Notes: generated by a model not told the origin, from the letters alone. A stretch of DNA of 64,000 bases from Granulibacter bethesdensis (GCF_001889545.1 NZ_CP018194.1:1338501-1402500), one strand, 5' to 3'. Positions 39,440 through 48,400 are shown, numbered from the stretch's first letter. Made by a program: numbers and translations.

Positions 39440-40330
39440 TTATTGTCCGCGGACCGCAGCCAGCAGCACCGTCATGTTGTGGCGGAACATATCCGGATAG
39501 GTGGCGGCAGGACCGCCCGGAGGCGAGAGGGATTCCACGAACAGGGTTCCTCCCGGCTTCGCACCGGTGGCCGCGGCGATCTGTTTTGCCAGCCGGGAAT
39601 CAACAGAGTTTTCAAGGAAATACCGCGTGACATGCTCAAGGCGGATTTGCTTAATCATGGCCGCTACGGTTTTGGCGGATGGCTCATTATCCGTCGTCAG
39701 CCCAAGCGGTGAGAGAAAAGTCAGGCCGTATGCATGGCCGAAATAGCCCAGCGCATCATGGGTGGTCAGCACTTTCCGTTGTTGCATCGGAACCGACTGA
39801 AAATCACGGCGGGCTTCCTCATCCAGACGGGTCAGAACGGCGATCAGCGCCGCAGCGCGCTGGTGAAAAGCCTCAGCCTTGCCGGGGTCGGTTTTTATCA
39901 GCGCCGCCTCGATATTACGAGCATACAGAATGCCATTTGCAGCACTGTTCCAGGCGTGGGGATCAACCACCGAATGACCATCTTCCTGCATGGTCAACGG
40001 TGTCAGACCCGCACTGGCGGTGACGATCTGACCGCGCGGGCCGGAGGCGGCAACCAGACGCTCCATCCATCCTTCAAGGCCGAGGCCATTGATCAGAACA
40101 AGATCCGCTTCGTGCAGACGGCGTGCATCATCCGGTGTCGGTTCATAAGTGTGCGGATCACCGCCCGGAGGCACGAGGCTGGTGACCTCCACATCATTGC
40201 CGCCGATCTGCCTTGCCATGTCGGCCAGTATCGAGAAACTCGCTACCACATGCAGCCTGCCTGCCTCCGCATGGGATGCTCCGACTGTAGTCAGCATGAC
40301 CAGCAGTGTAGCCAGTATGCGGGCAATCAT
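39440..40330 (-). CDS. znuA: Zinc (or manganese) ABC transporter substrate-binding protein
   Basis: This protein is 296 aa from ATG 40330, with a signal peptide (MIARILATLLVMLTTVGASH). It is a cluster A-I metal-binding protein. The ligands are the His in GGDPHTYEPTPDD, the His in VVDPHAWNSAANG, the His in TTHDALGYFGHAYG and an acidic residue near the C-terminus. There is no long His-rich loop, unlike E. coli ZnuA, so a manganese role is formally possible. The Zur box ahead of the operon and the adjacent zur gene argue for zinc. It is the last gene of the operon. Confidence 0.88.
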   Translation of the reverse strand: MIARILATLLVMLTTVGASHAEAGRLHVVASFSILADMARQIGGNDVEVTSLVPPGGDPHTYEPTPDDARRLHEADLVLINGLGLEGWMERLVAASGPRGQIVTASAGLTPLTMQEDGHSVVDPHAWNSAANGILYARNIEAALIKTDPGKAEAFHQRAAALIAVLTRLDEEARRDFQSVPMQQRKVLTTHDALGYFGHAYGLTFLSPLGLTTDNEPSAKTVAAMIKQIRLEHVTRYFLENSVDSRLAKQIAAATGAKPGGTLFVESLSPPGGPAATYPDMFRHNMTVLLAAVRGQ

Positions 40331-41181
40331 GCGTCGCGTCCTCTTAACAGCAGACCATGGCGGCTGAAAAACAACGAAAACAGGTAGAAAACGGCGGCAC
40401 TCAGGACGATGGACGGTCCGGAGGCTACACCGAGATGGAAAGAAACAATCAGTCCGGTCAGCCCGGACAGACAGGCAATGGCGCTGGCCAGCGCCATCAT
40501 CGGCGGCAGAGCTTCTGTCCATAGCCGTGCGGTTGCAGAGGGAAGCATCATCAGTCCCACCGCCATCAGCGTCCCTAGCGTCTGAAACCCGGCAACCAGA
40601 TTGATAACCACCAGAAACAGGAAAATGAAGTGAATCACCGGCCCTCGCCCGCTGACCATGAACAGAAAACCCGGATCAAAACACTCCATCACCAGCGGGC
40701 GGTAGATGATCGCCAGAGTGATAAGTGTGACGGAGGCAATGGTGCCGATCAGGAACAGGGAGGAAGAATCAATCGCCAGAATCGTGCCGAACAGCACATG
40801 CAACAGATCAATGCCTGATCCCCTCAAGGAGACGATCATGACCCCTGCTGCCAGTGAGGTCAGGTAGAAACTGGCAAAGGCGGCATCCTCTTTCAGCACG
40901 GTGACGCGGCTGACCGAGCCGGATAACAGCGAGACGGCAAGCCCCGCAATCAACCCGCCCAGTCCCATGGCAGGCAGGGAAAGACCGAATGCCAGAAAGC
41001 CCAGCGCCGCGCCGGGCAGCACGGCATGGCTCATGGCATCACCAACCAGACTCATACGCCGTAGCAGCAGCAGGACGCCAACCGGCCCAGCTCCCAGACT
41101 GAGCGCAATGCTGGCCAGCAAGGCGCGCCTCATAAATCCGAACGTGACGAATGGCTCGATGATTGCCTGATAGACAGTCAT
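40327..41181 (-). CDS. znuB: Zinc ABC transporter permease
   Basis: This 284-aa membrane protein of the ABC-3 family has about eight spans, with FVTFGFMRRALLASIALSLG at the start and RRMSLVGDAMSHAVLPGAAL (the cytoplasmic ATPase-contact loop) at residues 41-60. It overlaps the substrate-binding protein gene by 4 bp and lies 9 bp after the ATPase gene, so all three are in one operon. It passes zinc across the inner membrane. Full length. Confidence 0.92.
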   Translation of the reverse strand: MTVYQAIIEPFVTFGFMRRALLASIALSLGAGPVGVLLLLRRMSLVGDAMSHAVLPGAALGFLAFGLSLPAMGLGGLIAGLAVSLLSGSVSRVTVLKEDAAFASFYLTSLAAGVMIVSLRGSGIDLLHVLFGTILAIDSSSLFLIGTIASVTLITLAIIYRPLVMECFDPGFLFMVSGRGPVIHFIFLFLVVINLVAGFQTLGTLMAVGLMMLPSATARLWTEALPPMMALASAIACLSGLTGLIVSFHLGVASGPSIVLSAAVFYLFSLFFSRHGLLLRGRDA

Positions 41182-41190
41182 GGCATGGCC

Positions 41191-41979
41191 CTACAGCAGC
41201 TCGGCCGAATCAGGAGAGGGCTGGCCATTCACCAGCACCCGTGCATGCTGGATATTAGCGTCGGACAGGACATCCTGCGTTTTCCCCCACGCGATGGGTT
41301 GGCGCGCCAGCAGCAAGGTTTGCGGAAAATACCGGCGTATCTGTTCCACATCATGCAGAACGGCGATGACAGTGCGCCCTTCCTGATGCCATGCATTGAT
41401 CAACTGGAGCAGATCCGCCGTTGTTCCCGCATCAACGGCATTGAATGGCTCATCCAGCAGAAGAAGGCTGGCATTCTGCATCAGCAGCCGCGCAAACAGC
41501 ACCCTTTGCAATTGCCCGGAAGACAGGGAGCCGATCGTGGTGTCCATATGCCCCTGCATTCCGACCGCAGCGAGGGCATATCTCATTTCTGAATGGAGGG
41601 TCTCGCAGACACCCCGTACCAGTCCAAGACGACGCCACGCCCCCATCAGCACGGCGTCGGAGACCGTCATGGGAAAAGAGCGATCAATATCTGCAACCTG
41701 CGGCAGGTACCCGATGGCAGAGCGCCCCGCGCCGCCCAGATCAACCTTGCCTCCTGACAGAGACGCAATCCCGGCAATGCTACGTAGCAAGGTCGATTTT
41801 CCTGCTCCGTTCGGTCCTGCTACCGCCGTCAGGCTGCCTGGGTCAAACAGGCCGGTCACGCCATCGACTGCGACATGGCGGCCAAATGTCACACGCACAT
41901 TCTGCAGGGAAACAGAGCATCTGCCGCCGATCCCATGAGAACGTGCCCCTGGAGAATGTTCGTTTTTGGGCATGCTCAT
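41191..41979 (-). CDS. znuC: Zinc ABC transporter ATP-binding protein
   Basis: This protein is about 262 aa from ATG 41979. That start overlaps the stop of the upstream 45-aa ORF as ATGA, which decides it over longer in-frame starts reaching 42084. Key motifs are Walker A in AVAGPNGAGKSTLLRS, signature SLSSGQLQRVLFARLL, Walker B in ASLLLLDEPFNAVDAG and the switch His in VIAVLHDVEQIRR. It powers zinc import with ZnuB and ZnuA. Zur repression at the promoter 150 bp upstream is inferred. Confidence 0.9.
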   Translation of the reverse strand: MSMPKNEHSPGARSHGIGGRCSVSLQNVRVTFGRHVAVDGVTGLFDPGSLTAVAGPNGAGKSTLLRSIAGIASLSGGKVDLGGAGRSAIGYLPQVADIDRSFPMTVSDAVLMGAWRRLGLVRGVCETLHSEMRYALAAVGMQGHMDTTIGSLSSGQLQRVLFARLLMQNASLLLLDEPFNAVDAGTTADLLQLINAWHQEGRTVIAVLHDVEQIRRYFPQTLLLARQPIAWGKTQDVLSDANIQHARVLVNGQPSPDSAELL

Positions 41980-42113
41980 GGAAGTGCGACAGCCCAGAGA
42001 ATTCCTAGCCACAGGCACCCCAGAACAATGACGGCCCCCAGCATGCGTACAGGGACCGAGCATGCCAGCAGGGAGGTCACACAAGATTGGCGGAACGACA
42101 GGAAGCGGAACAT
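41976..42113 (-). CDS. Probable 45-aa membrane protein, first gene of the zinc operon
   Basis: The ORF runs from ATG 42113 to TGA 41978-41976. It begins MFRFLSFRQSCVTSLLACSV and then has a hydrophobic span, RMLGAVIVLGCLWLGILWAV, ending ALP. Its stop and the znuC start overlap as ATGA. The gene begins only 16 bp after the Zur palindrome and 27 bp after the predicted -10. No clear Shine-Dalgarno precedes it, so it may be leaderless or weakly translated. It could be a small zinc-regulated membrane protein or a leader ORF coupling translation to znuC. No family is recognised. Confidence 0.5.
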   Translation of the reverse strand: MFRFLSFRQSCVTSLLACSVPVRMLGAVIVLGCLWLGILWAVALP

Positions 42114-42129
42114 AGGAGTGATATTTTGT

Positions 42130-42143
42130 TATGTTATAACATA
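42130..42143. promoter_or_regulatory. Zur box of the zinc-uptake operon
   Basis: TATGTTATAACATA is a perfect 14-bp palindrome and matches the known alphaproteobacterial Zur-box style (ATGTTATAACAT core). It overlaps the predicted -10 of the promoter reading into the zinc operon, so zinc-loaded Zur should block RNA polymerase. The zur gene is 1 kb away. Confidence 0.85.
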
Positions 42144-42169
42144 TAATCCTGACACCGCTTTTTACGCAA
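42141..42169 (-). promoter_or_regulatory. Promoter of the zinc-uptake operon
   Basis: On the reverse strand TTGCGT (42169-42164) and TTATAT (42146-42141) are separated by 17 nt. The -10 overlaps the Zur palindrome. It lies in the gap after the hydrolase stop and directs transcription into the 45-aa ORF and znuC. Confidence 0.55.
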
Positions 42170-42195
42170 TGCGCCGCCGGACAAATTCAGACCCG

Positions 42196-43107
42196 TTACC
42201 CCAAAAAGGCCACAATATGGGGGGACAGAGTGGCTGCATGTTCTTCATGCATGGCCAGGGCTCCCTTGCTCCATAGCACCATCCTGGACGGCGTCGGTTC
42301 GACCGCCTGCATGTCGGAGCGTGAACGCGGTGGCGTGGCATCTCCACACAAAATAAGCGCCCTGCCGCCAAACCGGTCGAGCATGGCCCGGAATGCATCC
42401 CGCGTTGCTACGGGGTCCAGCCCGCCAGTCACGAAGGAGGCCGATGCATAGCGTGCACCGGGTTGCCGGGCGACAGCCTGCTTCGCCGATATACGGGCAT
42501 TGGTGATCGTCTCATCATAAACGTGCCTGCGCATCATGGCGCCGATCACGCGATGATGTGTGTTCAGATGATACAGGATCTGACCGATACCGGGTGCGCG
42601 GATCAGGGTGCGGATTGCCGCCCGGAAGGCTGGCCGCATGCCCATCACCTTCAAGGGGCCTTGCCATGTCGGTGCCAGCAGCACCAGCCGCTTCACCCAT
42701 GGGCGATCGGCAGCACAGGCCAGGGCATATCCTGCAGCATGTCCTGCCGCCAGAATGGAGCATTCTCCGTCGACAGGGAGCAGTCGATCGGCCAGAAAAG
42801 CCAGACAGGCATGATAGAAGGCCGGAGAATAATGTAGTCTGGCCCGGCTGGAGGCCCCGAACCCCGGCCAGTCAATCAATGTGCAGGCATAGCCATCCGC
42901 CGCCAGCCTGCGAGCCAGTGGCCGCATTTCATCCATCGTCGAGATCGTACTGAAGGCTGGCAGCATCAGAACAGGATGCCCCTCCCCGATTGTTTCAGTA
43001 GCAATACCAATCACATGGCGCTGCCACCGCCATGGGATGATGTGCCGCGTTGTAATGGAATCGGGGGGTGCTGCTGCCGTATCAGCGTGCCAGGAAGGGG
43101 CCTGCAT
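42196..43107 (-). CDS. Alpha/beta-hydrolase fold protein lacking the nucleophile
   Basis: This protein is about 303 aa from ATG 43107; an earlier in-frame start at 43173 would overlap zur. The fold is clear: HPVLMLPAFSTISTMDEMRP, CTLIDWPGFGASSRARLHY and VLLAPTWQGPLKVMG. The nucleophile elbow reads AAGHAAGYALACAA, so the usual Ser of G-x-S-x-G is Ala (codon GCT). It is therefore probably not a classical esterase; it may bind a ligand or serve as a scaffold. It sits between zur and the zinc operon on the same strand. Confidence 0.8.
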   Translation of the reverse strand: MQAPSWHADTAAAPPDSITTRHIIPWRWQRHVIGIATETIGEGHPVLMLPAFSTISTMDEMRPLARRLAADGYACTLIDWPGFGASSRARLHYSPAFYHACLAFLADRLLPVDGECSILAAGHAAGYALACAADRPWVKRLVLLAPTWQGPLKVMGMRPAFRAAIRTLIRAPGIGQILYHLNTHHRVIGAMMRRHVYDETITNARISAKQAVARQPGARYASASFVTGGLDPVATRDAFRAMLDRFGGRALILCGDATPPRSRSDMQAVEPTPSRMVLWSKGALAMHEEHAATLSPHIVAFLG

Positions 43108-43148
43108 AAACCGGCTTTTCCTGCTTCGTCCTGGGGAGGCCCCTTTGG

Positions 43149-43685
43149 TTACACGGGCTGGCATATGGGGCAACCGGAATGTTCACCACCCTGATCATGG
43201 GCATCTTCATCTTGCTCGCCACGATCATGTCTGTGGCCTTCGACACAGTCACTACACTGCCCTGTCAACTCCACAGTCGGCTGATCCAGTACAAAGCCTC
43301 TTGATCGCCCCAGCTCGGCAGTGGCTTTGGCGATGGTCCGATCATGTGCTTCCACAACCTTGCCACAGGATCGGCAGATCAGAAACTGCACCGCATGTGG
43401 ATGGTCCGGATGGGCACAGGCCACATAGGATCGGGTTGTTTCCAGACGATGCACCAGCCCTTCTGCCAGCAGAAAATCCAGCGCCCGGTAAACGGTAACC
43501 GGCTTGACCATGGGATCAAGCGGTCGCAGCCGGTCAAGCAGATCATAGGCTGATAAAGGCATGCCTGCCTCCAGCAGAACTGCCAGAACTGTCCGCCTTT
43601 GCCGGGTGAAGCGGCTGCCTGCACGCAGACAGATGGCATCGGCGGCTGCCAGTGCTTCCGCGACTGCTTTTTCGCTCATCGGCAC
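43149..43685 (-). CDS. zur: Fur-family zinc uptake regulator
   Basis: This protein is 178 aa from GTG 43685, placed 8 nt after GGAG; ATG 43679 is an alternative. The winged helix (FTRQRRTVLAVLLEAGMPLS, MVKPVTVYRALDFLLAEGLV) and the dimer domain with HPHAVQFLICRSCGKVVE and CSDC metal sites mark Fur/Zur. The C-terminus has an unusual His/Asp/Cys-rich tail (EGHRHDRGEQDEDAHDQG and GCPIC). Its gene neighbours and the Zur box at 42130 indicate zinc rather than iron regulation. Confidence 0.9.
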   Translation of the reverse strand: MPMSEKAVAEALAAADAICLRAGSRFTRQRRTVLAVLLEAGMPLSAYDLLDRLRPLDPMVKPVTVYRALDFLLAEGLVHRLETTRSYVACAHPDHPHAVQFLICRSCGKVVEAHDRTIAKATAELGRSRGFVLDQPTVELTGQCSDCVEGHRHDRGEQDEDAHDQGGEHSGCPICQPV

Positions 43686-43744
43686 GCTGCATTCTCCCGT
43701 AGACAATCCCTTTGTAACAGGGAGCCTCGATCAGGGCAGCCCCG

Positions 43745-45211
43745 TCAGAAGGTGATGGTCGTTCTCAGCCCCATTATCAACTCATTCCTGATACGAGTGG
43801 ATGGATTGGTGGGAAGAGCCAGCCCCGCGCTGGGATTGAAAACATACTGCAAATCCGGCTGAACCAGCCACCAATGCGTTACGCTTGCCTGATAGGTCAA
43901 TTCGAAAACCGTTTCAGACCCTTTCTGAACCACGCTATTCTGTAACGGAATAAATCCGTTTTCCTTACCGTCAGAAACACGGGAATAGGCAACAGAAATA
44001 CCGATTGTATCGAGGTTTCTTTTTGGAATCAGTCCTTTATAGGTAAATCCCGCATTGACGTTGAATGAGACGAGGTTGCGGTCGGAAGGGGCTGAAATAA
44101 TTTCAATAAAAGTGCCCAAGCCCTGATCTTCAGTATCTTTTTCACGATAAAGCATCTGATCGGCGCTGAAATACACGGCCCAGTCGTTACGATAAGCCAG
44201 GATCGCACTGCCATTTAAGGCTGGCGAAAGGCCAACCGTTGAAGCGGCATTATTGAAAGAAGCCGAGTTATAATAGCTTCCCAGATGATAAAATCCTGGG
44301 AGCCCGTCTTTTCCGTCATGATGCAGATCGTATTGAAACTCGACGATCGCAAACAGGCCGTCATTGATAGGAAAAGCCGTGCCGGAGGGGTTTGTGACGT
44401 AATTGCCGGGATTACCACTGTATGCCCCGATCAGCAGGGTATATTCCGGGCGGGGCTGGAAACGCAGTCGGATACCTGGCGTCGGCAGGGGAAAGGCGTT
44501 GCCGCCATTGGGCAGATCGACCGAGGGCAGTGTCGGCCAGCCAAAACCACCATTGATGAACAGCATGGAGTAATAGCTGATCATGAACTCATTATCGACA
44601 GATTGCTGACCCAGGCGCAGAGAAAACAGCCCATCCCAAAGTGATTGATCCAGCCATAATTCATTGAGTCTGAAGCCGCGATCCGCTTCCAGTCCACTTG
44701 CAGTATTCAGGTCTGACAAATTATCCTGCGTAATACTGCGCCCATGGAAGTGAAACGCGCTGACGTTGAACTGAAGACCAGGAATACCGGCCAGTTTTTC
44801 GAGATTTGTAGTCAGAGCGATGGAAGTCAGGCCATCATAGACAGCCCCCGTATGCAAACCACCGGTCAGGTTGCCGAGCACTTCGCTCTGCTCCATCATC
44901 GAAATGTTGACACCTTTCTCGTTGAGATAGGTGCGCATATGGAACGGATCACCGATCAGGTAATCACGATCCCATAGCGGTCCGTCATAGGTTTCGTTTT
45001 CGGCAAGCGGTGGTGCAACCGCCAATGGCATCTGCTGGTTGGCTTCAGGGGCGGCGAAAGTCGGTGGCGGGATCAGGCTGAAGCTGTCAGAAAGATCGCC
45101 AAAACCGAGAATGGACTGGGCATGGGACGATGTAGCAAAGCCACACCAGATCGTGGCAGAGAGCGCCACTGACCGCCAGTTTAAAAGATTTGCCACATAC
45201 GGTCTCATCAT
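43745..45211 (-). CDS. oprB: Carbohydrate-selective porin (OprB family)
   Basis: This 488-aa outer-membrane protein has a signal peptide ending near SSHAQ. The pattern DRDYLIGDPFHMRTYLNEKG, GGLHTGAVYDGLTSIALTTN and the C-terminal FNPSAGLALPTNPSTR, then LRTTITF with a terminal Phe, fits OprB. Many amphipathic beta strands follow from residue 60 on. OprB porins admit glucose and other sugars across the outer membrane and are abundant in acetic acid bacteria. It is a single gene, near zur but with no visible Zur box. Confidence 0.9.
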   Translation of the reverse strand: MMRPYVANLLNWRSVALSATIWCGFATSSHAQSILGFGDLSDSFSLIPPPTFAAPEANQQMPLAVAPPLAENETYDGPLWDRDYLIGDPFHMRTYLNEKGVNISMMEQSEVLGNLTGGLHTGAVYDGLTSIALTTNLEKLAGIPGLQFNVSAFHFHGRSITQDNLSDLNTASGLEADRGFRLNELWLDQSLWDGLFSLRLGQQSVDNEFMISYYSMLFINGGFGWPTLPSVDLPNGGNAFPLPTPGIRLRFQPRPEYTLLIGAYSGNPGNYVTNPSGTAFPINDGLFAIVEFQYDLHHDGKDGLPGFYHLGSYYNSASFNNAASTVGLSPALNGSAILAYRNDWAVYFSADQMLYREKDTEDQGLGTFIEIISAPSDRNLVSFNVNAGFTYKGLIPKRNLDTIGISVAYSRVSDGKENGFIPLQNSVVQKGSETVFELTYQASVTHWWLVQPDLQYVFNPSAGLALPTNPSTRIRNELIMGLRTTITF

Positions 45212-45360
45212 GAGCGGTCAGAAAACGTTTCGCTTGCTAGACTTTTTAGAATGTATTGCCAATGAGAGTAATTGTTAAAAATTGCTGATATTTTTAGCCT
45301 TTAACTGGCAGGCTACCCTCCATCCTCATGATCCGCTAGGGTCCGACCGCTTCAGGGCTG

Positions 45361-46836
45361 ATGGATACGGTGATGACGTTCGGGATCGACTTGGGAACCA
45401 CGCGGGACGGTACGACTGCCCGGCTTGATCTTGAAGAACTTCTGGCAACCCGTTTGCTGGTACAGGGAAATTCCGGTTCCGGTAAATCGCATTTACTGCG
45501 CCGTATGCTGGAGCAAAGCGCAAACTGGGTGCAACAGGCCATTATCGACCCCGAAGGGGAGTTCGTCACCCTCGCTGAGTCCTATAACCATCTGATTATT
45601 CAGGCAGAAGGCCGCAGCGAGGCATGGCTTCAGAGAACGGCAGAACGGGTGAGGCAGCATCGCGCTTCTGTCGTACTCAGTCTGGAAGGGCTGGATGCCG
45701 ATATTCAGATGCGGGCTGCCGCAGCTTTTCTGGGAGGCTTGTTTGATGCCGACCGGGATCACTGGTTTCCCATGCTGGTGGTGGTCGATGAGGCCCAGCT
45801 TTTCGCTCCGGCGGCGGCAGGCGAGGTTTCTGATGAAGCACGCCGCGCTTCACTCGGGGCCATGACGAACCTGATGGCACGGGGGCGCAAGCGCGGTCTG
45901 GCCGGGATTATCGCCACGCAGCGACTGGCGAAGCTGGCCAAAAACGTTGCGGCAGAAGCCTCCAATTTTCTGATGGGCCGCACTTTTCTGGATATCGACA
46001 TGGCCCGTGCTGCCGATCTGCTGGGGCTGGAGCGCCGTCAGGCGGAAATGTTCCGTGACCTTCAGCGCGGACAATTCATTTCTCTGGGGCCAGCCCTGTC
46101 ACGCCGTCCCTTGCAAATCCAGATTGGCAGCGTACAGACAGGCGCCAGAGCAGCCCTGCCCACTCTTACCCCTCTGCCCCCGGTTGCGGCTGAAGAGGTG
46201 CGGGATCTGGTTTTGTCAGGACCAGAGCCGGAGGCAAGGCCACTGCCGCCTCGTCGGCCGACCGCCCCGCCACCATTGGATGTTGCCGAGCAACTGGCCC
46301 GCTTCCAGCCAGCCCAGAATACGCTACCGCTTCCCCTGACGGAGCAGGAGCAGGAGGAGCGTGATCGTAAGGTACGGGATATTCTGCGCGATATTCTGGA
46401 TGATCCAGAGGCAGGATTCAGGCCGCTCAGCGTGCTGTATCAGGATTTTCTGGTACGCTGCCGTATCCATGCGGTCACCGGGGATGCTCCTGCGCTGCCC
46501 CAGTTCCGCGCTATGCTGGCAACGGCCCGCGCCGGAATAGATGCGGAAACCGAGGCCGGTGGTCCATGGCAATCGGCCGTGGAACGCAGCCTGATGCTGC
46601 CTGACGACATGCGCGGCGTTTTCCTGATGCTGGCCCGAGCGGCTCTTGAAAGATCACCGTGCCCCTCTGATGAAGACATTGCCCGGGCCTATGGGACACG
46701 CTCGCTCGGGCGGGCCAGACGGCTGCTGGGCTATATGGAGGAGAAGAACCTCCTGGTGCTGCGTAATGACCGGTCTGGCCTGCGAATTCTCACAATGGTC
46801 GAACTCGGCTGGGAAACTGCCCCTGCCGCCGCATGA
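45361..46836 (+). CDS. HerA-like ATP-binding protein (helicase/DUF853-type)
   Basis: This 491-aa protein has Walker A VQGNSGSGKSHLLRRML near residue 36, Walker B PMLVVVDEAQLFAPAA near 139 and a sensor-like IIATQRLAKLAKNVA near 180. This order fits the HerA/FtsK-superfamily ATPases. A Pro-rich linker (residues about 285-320) leads to a C-terminal domain of unknown fold with a winged-helix-like end (LGRARRLLGYMEEKNLLVL). No nuclease partner (NurA) is next to it. The gene is convergent to msrP and shows no phage neighbours. Confidence 0.82.
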   Translation: MDTVMTFGIDLGTTRDGTTARLDLEELLATRLLVQGNSGSGKSHLLRRMLEQSANWVQQAIIDPEGEFVTLAESYNHLIIQAEGRSEAWLQRTAERVRQHRASVVLSLEGLDADIQMRAAAAFLGGLFDADRDHWFPMLVVVDEAQLFAPAAAGEVSDEARRASLGAMTNLMARGRKRGLAGIIATQRLAKLAKNVAAEASNFLMGRTFLDIDMARAADLLGLERRQAEMFRDLQRGQFISLGPALSRRPLQIQIGSVQTGARAALPTLTPLPPVAAEEVRDLVLSGPEPEARPLPPRRPTAPPPLDVAEQLARFQPAQNTLPLPLTEQEQEERDRKVRDILRDILDDPEAGFRPLSVLYQDFLVRCRIHAVTGDAPALPQFRAMLATARAGIDAETEAGGPWQSAVERSLMLPDDMRGVFLMLARAALERSPCPSDEDIARAYGTRSLGRARRLLGYMEEKNLLVLRNDRSGLRILTMVELGWETAPAAA

Positions 46837-46842
46837 AAGGGG

Positions 46843-47787
46843 CTACATGAAAAGCTTCTCACGGCTCCGCCCCGTATAAAGAGACGCGACCTGTTCCGCA
46901 TAACCATTATAGAGCAGGGTCGGCACGCGTTCATCGCTGCCAATCAGCCGTTCTGATGCCTGACTCCAGCGCGGATGCGGCACATCCGGATTGACGTTGG
47001 CCCAGAACCCGTATTCCCGAGGGCCGGTCTGTTCCCAGAAAGTCTTGGGACGCTGATCAGTAAAGCTGATGCTGGCCAGGGATTTGGCAGATTTGAAACC
47101 ATATTTCCACGGCACGACCAGGCGCAACGGAGCACCATTCTGGGGAGAGAGCGGCTTTCCGTACAGCCCTGTTGCAATGAAAGCCAGTGGATGAGTGGCC
47201 TCATCCATCGCCAGTCCTTCCGTATAGGGCCATGGGTACCATATCTGGGCCAGGCCGGGCATCTGGTCCGGCTCCATTCTGGTTTTGAACACGACATAGC
47301 GCGCCCCGGAAAGCGGTTCTGCCAGTGCGACGAGATCGGCAAGCGGAAATCCCGTCCATGGCACTGTCATGCTCCACGCCTCAACGCAGCGATGGCGGTA
47401 GATACGTTCCTCCACCTTCATTTTCCCCAGCAGCTCTTCAAAGGCGATGGTGCGGGGTTTTGCTACCATGCCATCAATGGCCAAAGACCATGGATGCAGT
47501 TTCATGGCCTGGGCAGCGCTTACAATGTCTTTGGTAGAACCGAATTCATAAAAATTATTATAGCTGAGAACGTCCTTTTCAGCCGAAAGCGGGCGGCCTG
47601 CTGATGGAATACCGGTTTTTAAAGCAGGAGAAGATCCGGCTGCATGAGACTGGGTGCCATACATGGCAGTCCCCAGCGCAGGCGCCACCAGAGCCGTCTG
47701 CAAAAGAGTGCGACGACCGAGGCGGTTTTTCTCTGGCGATACACGCGCTTCGGATATAGCCCAGTCTGGTCGAACGATAATTGGCAT
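46843..47787 (-). CDS. msrP: Protein-methionine-sulfoxide reductase, molybdenum catalytic subunit
   Basis: This 314-aa periplasmic molybdoenzyme repairs oxidised methionine in envelope proteins. A twin-arginine signal is seen as [39 protein letters not shown], the Mo-ligand Cys in [20 protein letters not shown], and [18 protein letters not shown] are family signatures. The usual haem partner MsrQ is absent here, so electrons must come from elsewhere or msrQ lies outside the window. Length and key residues look intact. Confidence 0.95.
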   Translation of the reverse strand: MPIIVRPDWAISEARVSPEKNRLGRRTLLQTALVAPALGTAMYGTQSHAAGSSPALKTGIPSAGRPLSAEKDVLSYNNFYEFGSTKDIVSAAQAMKLHPWSLAIDGMVAKPRTIAFEELLGKMKVEERIYRHRCVEAWSMTVPWTGFPLADLVALAEPLSGARYVVFKTRMEPDQMPGLAQIWYPWPYTEGLAMDEATHPLAFIATGLYGKPLSPQNGAPLRLVVPWKYGFKSAKSLASISFTDQRPKTFWEQTGPREYGFWANVNPDVPHPRWSQASERLIGSDERVPTLLYNGYAEQVASLYTGRSREKLFM

Positions 47788-47883
47788 ATTCTACCCTATC
47801 CTGTCCGAAACATGCTGTGTGCTGATATGGTGCCGACAACACTCCGAACAATCCTTGCAACCGTTGGGAACAGGCAGAATTCA

Positions 47884-47991
47884 ATGGACTCATACGATAT
47901 TGCTATCCGTCGGTGGGCTGGGCGCATCGTCGTGATCGGTATGGCATTGATGATCTGCATCAACCTGTATCGGGCCTGGCAGGCCAACTGA
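47884..47991 (+). CDS. Possible 35-aa membrane protein
   Basis: The ORF MDSYDIAIRRWAGRIVVIGM then ALMICINLYRAWQAN has a basic start and one hydrophobic span (RIVVIGMALMICINLY). It lies 96 bp from the divergent msrP start, with only a weak purine-rich site (AACAGGCAGAA) upstream. It may be a small membrane protein or chance. It is not MsrQ, which has six spans. Confidence 0.3.
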   Translation: MDSYDIAIRRWAGRIVVIGMALMICINLYRAWQAN

Positions 47992-48108
47992 CCAGGTCAG
48001 CCATTTCGCTCTTATTGCAAGAAGAAATGCATTTATTGCATACTCCGTGGCGCAAGCAGCACCTCAGGTCTGATTAGCCTGACGGCTTCCACGTCCCGGA
48101 GTTATAGT

Positions 48109-48390
48109 GTGATGGCAGGTGGTCATAGGTCACTCGCAACCGACCTCGCCCTGATCATCAGGCTGGAATCTTCTACCGGAGAAGAGCGCGTTACGATCGG
48201 CAGATTGCAATTGCTGCGTCTGCTGGCTCTGGCAGGTCTGGACAGAACAGAGGCATTCTCCGCCCTCACATCCGCCCGTACCCGCACTGTGCACATCTCA
48301 AAAGAACGACTGCATCCGGTACTGTTAATGGCACGGCGCAGGATTGAAACCTGCCAGAATGAACAGGCCGAAAAAGATCAGACAGAATAA
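48109..48390 (+). CDS. Small hypothetical protein
   Basis: This 93-aa ORF has GGAG 7 nt before a GTG at 48109 and 10 nt before an ATG at 48112. It is mostly helical: ATDLALIIRLESSTGEERVT, then IGRLQLLRLLALAGLDRTEA and KERLHPVLLMARRRIETC. The tail is charged. No recognised domain is visible. It precedes a reverse-strand tRNA-Lys by only 10 bp. The upstream 100 bp hold a small inverted repeat (ATGCA-TTTAT-TGCAT), perhaps a regulatory site. Confidence 0.5.
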   Translation: MMAGGHRSLATDLALIIRLESSTGEERVTIGRLQLLRLLALAGLDRTEAFSALTSARTRTVHISKERLHPVLLMARRRIETCQNEQAEKDQTE

Positions 48391-48400
48391 GATAGATATA

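Noticed and set aside
40387-41170. Forward ORFs across the znuB region
   Set aside because: Low-complexity shadows opposite clear zinc transporter genes.
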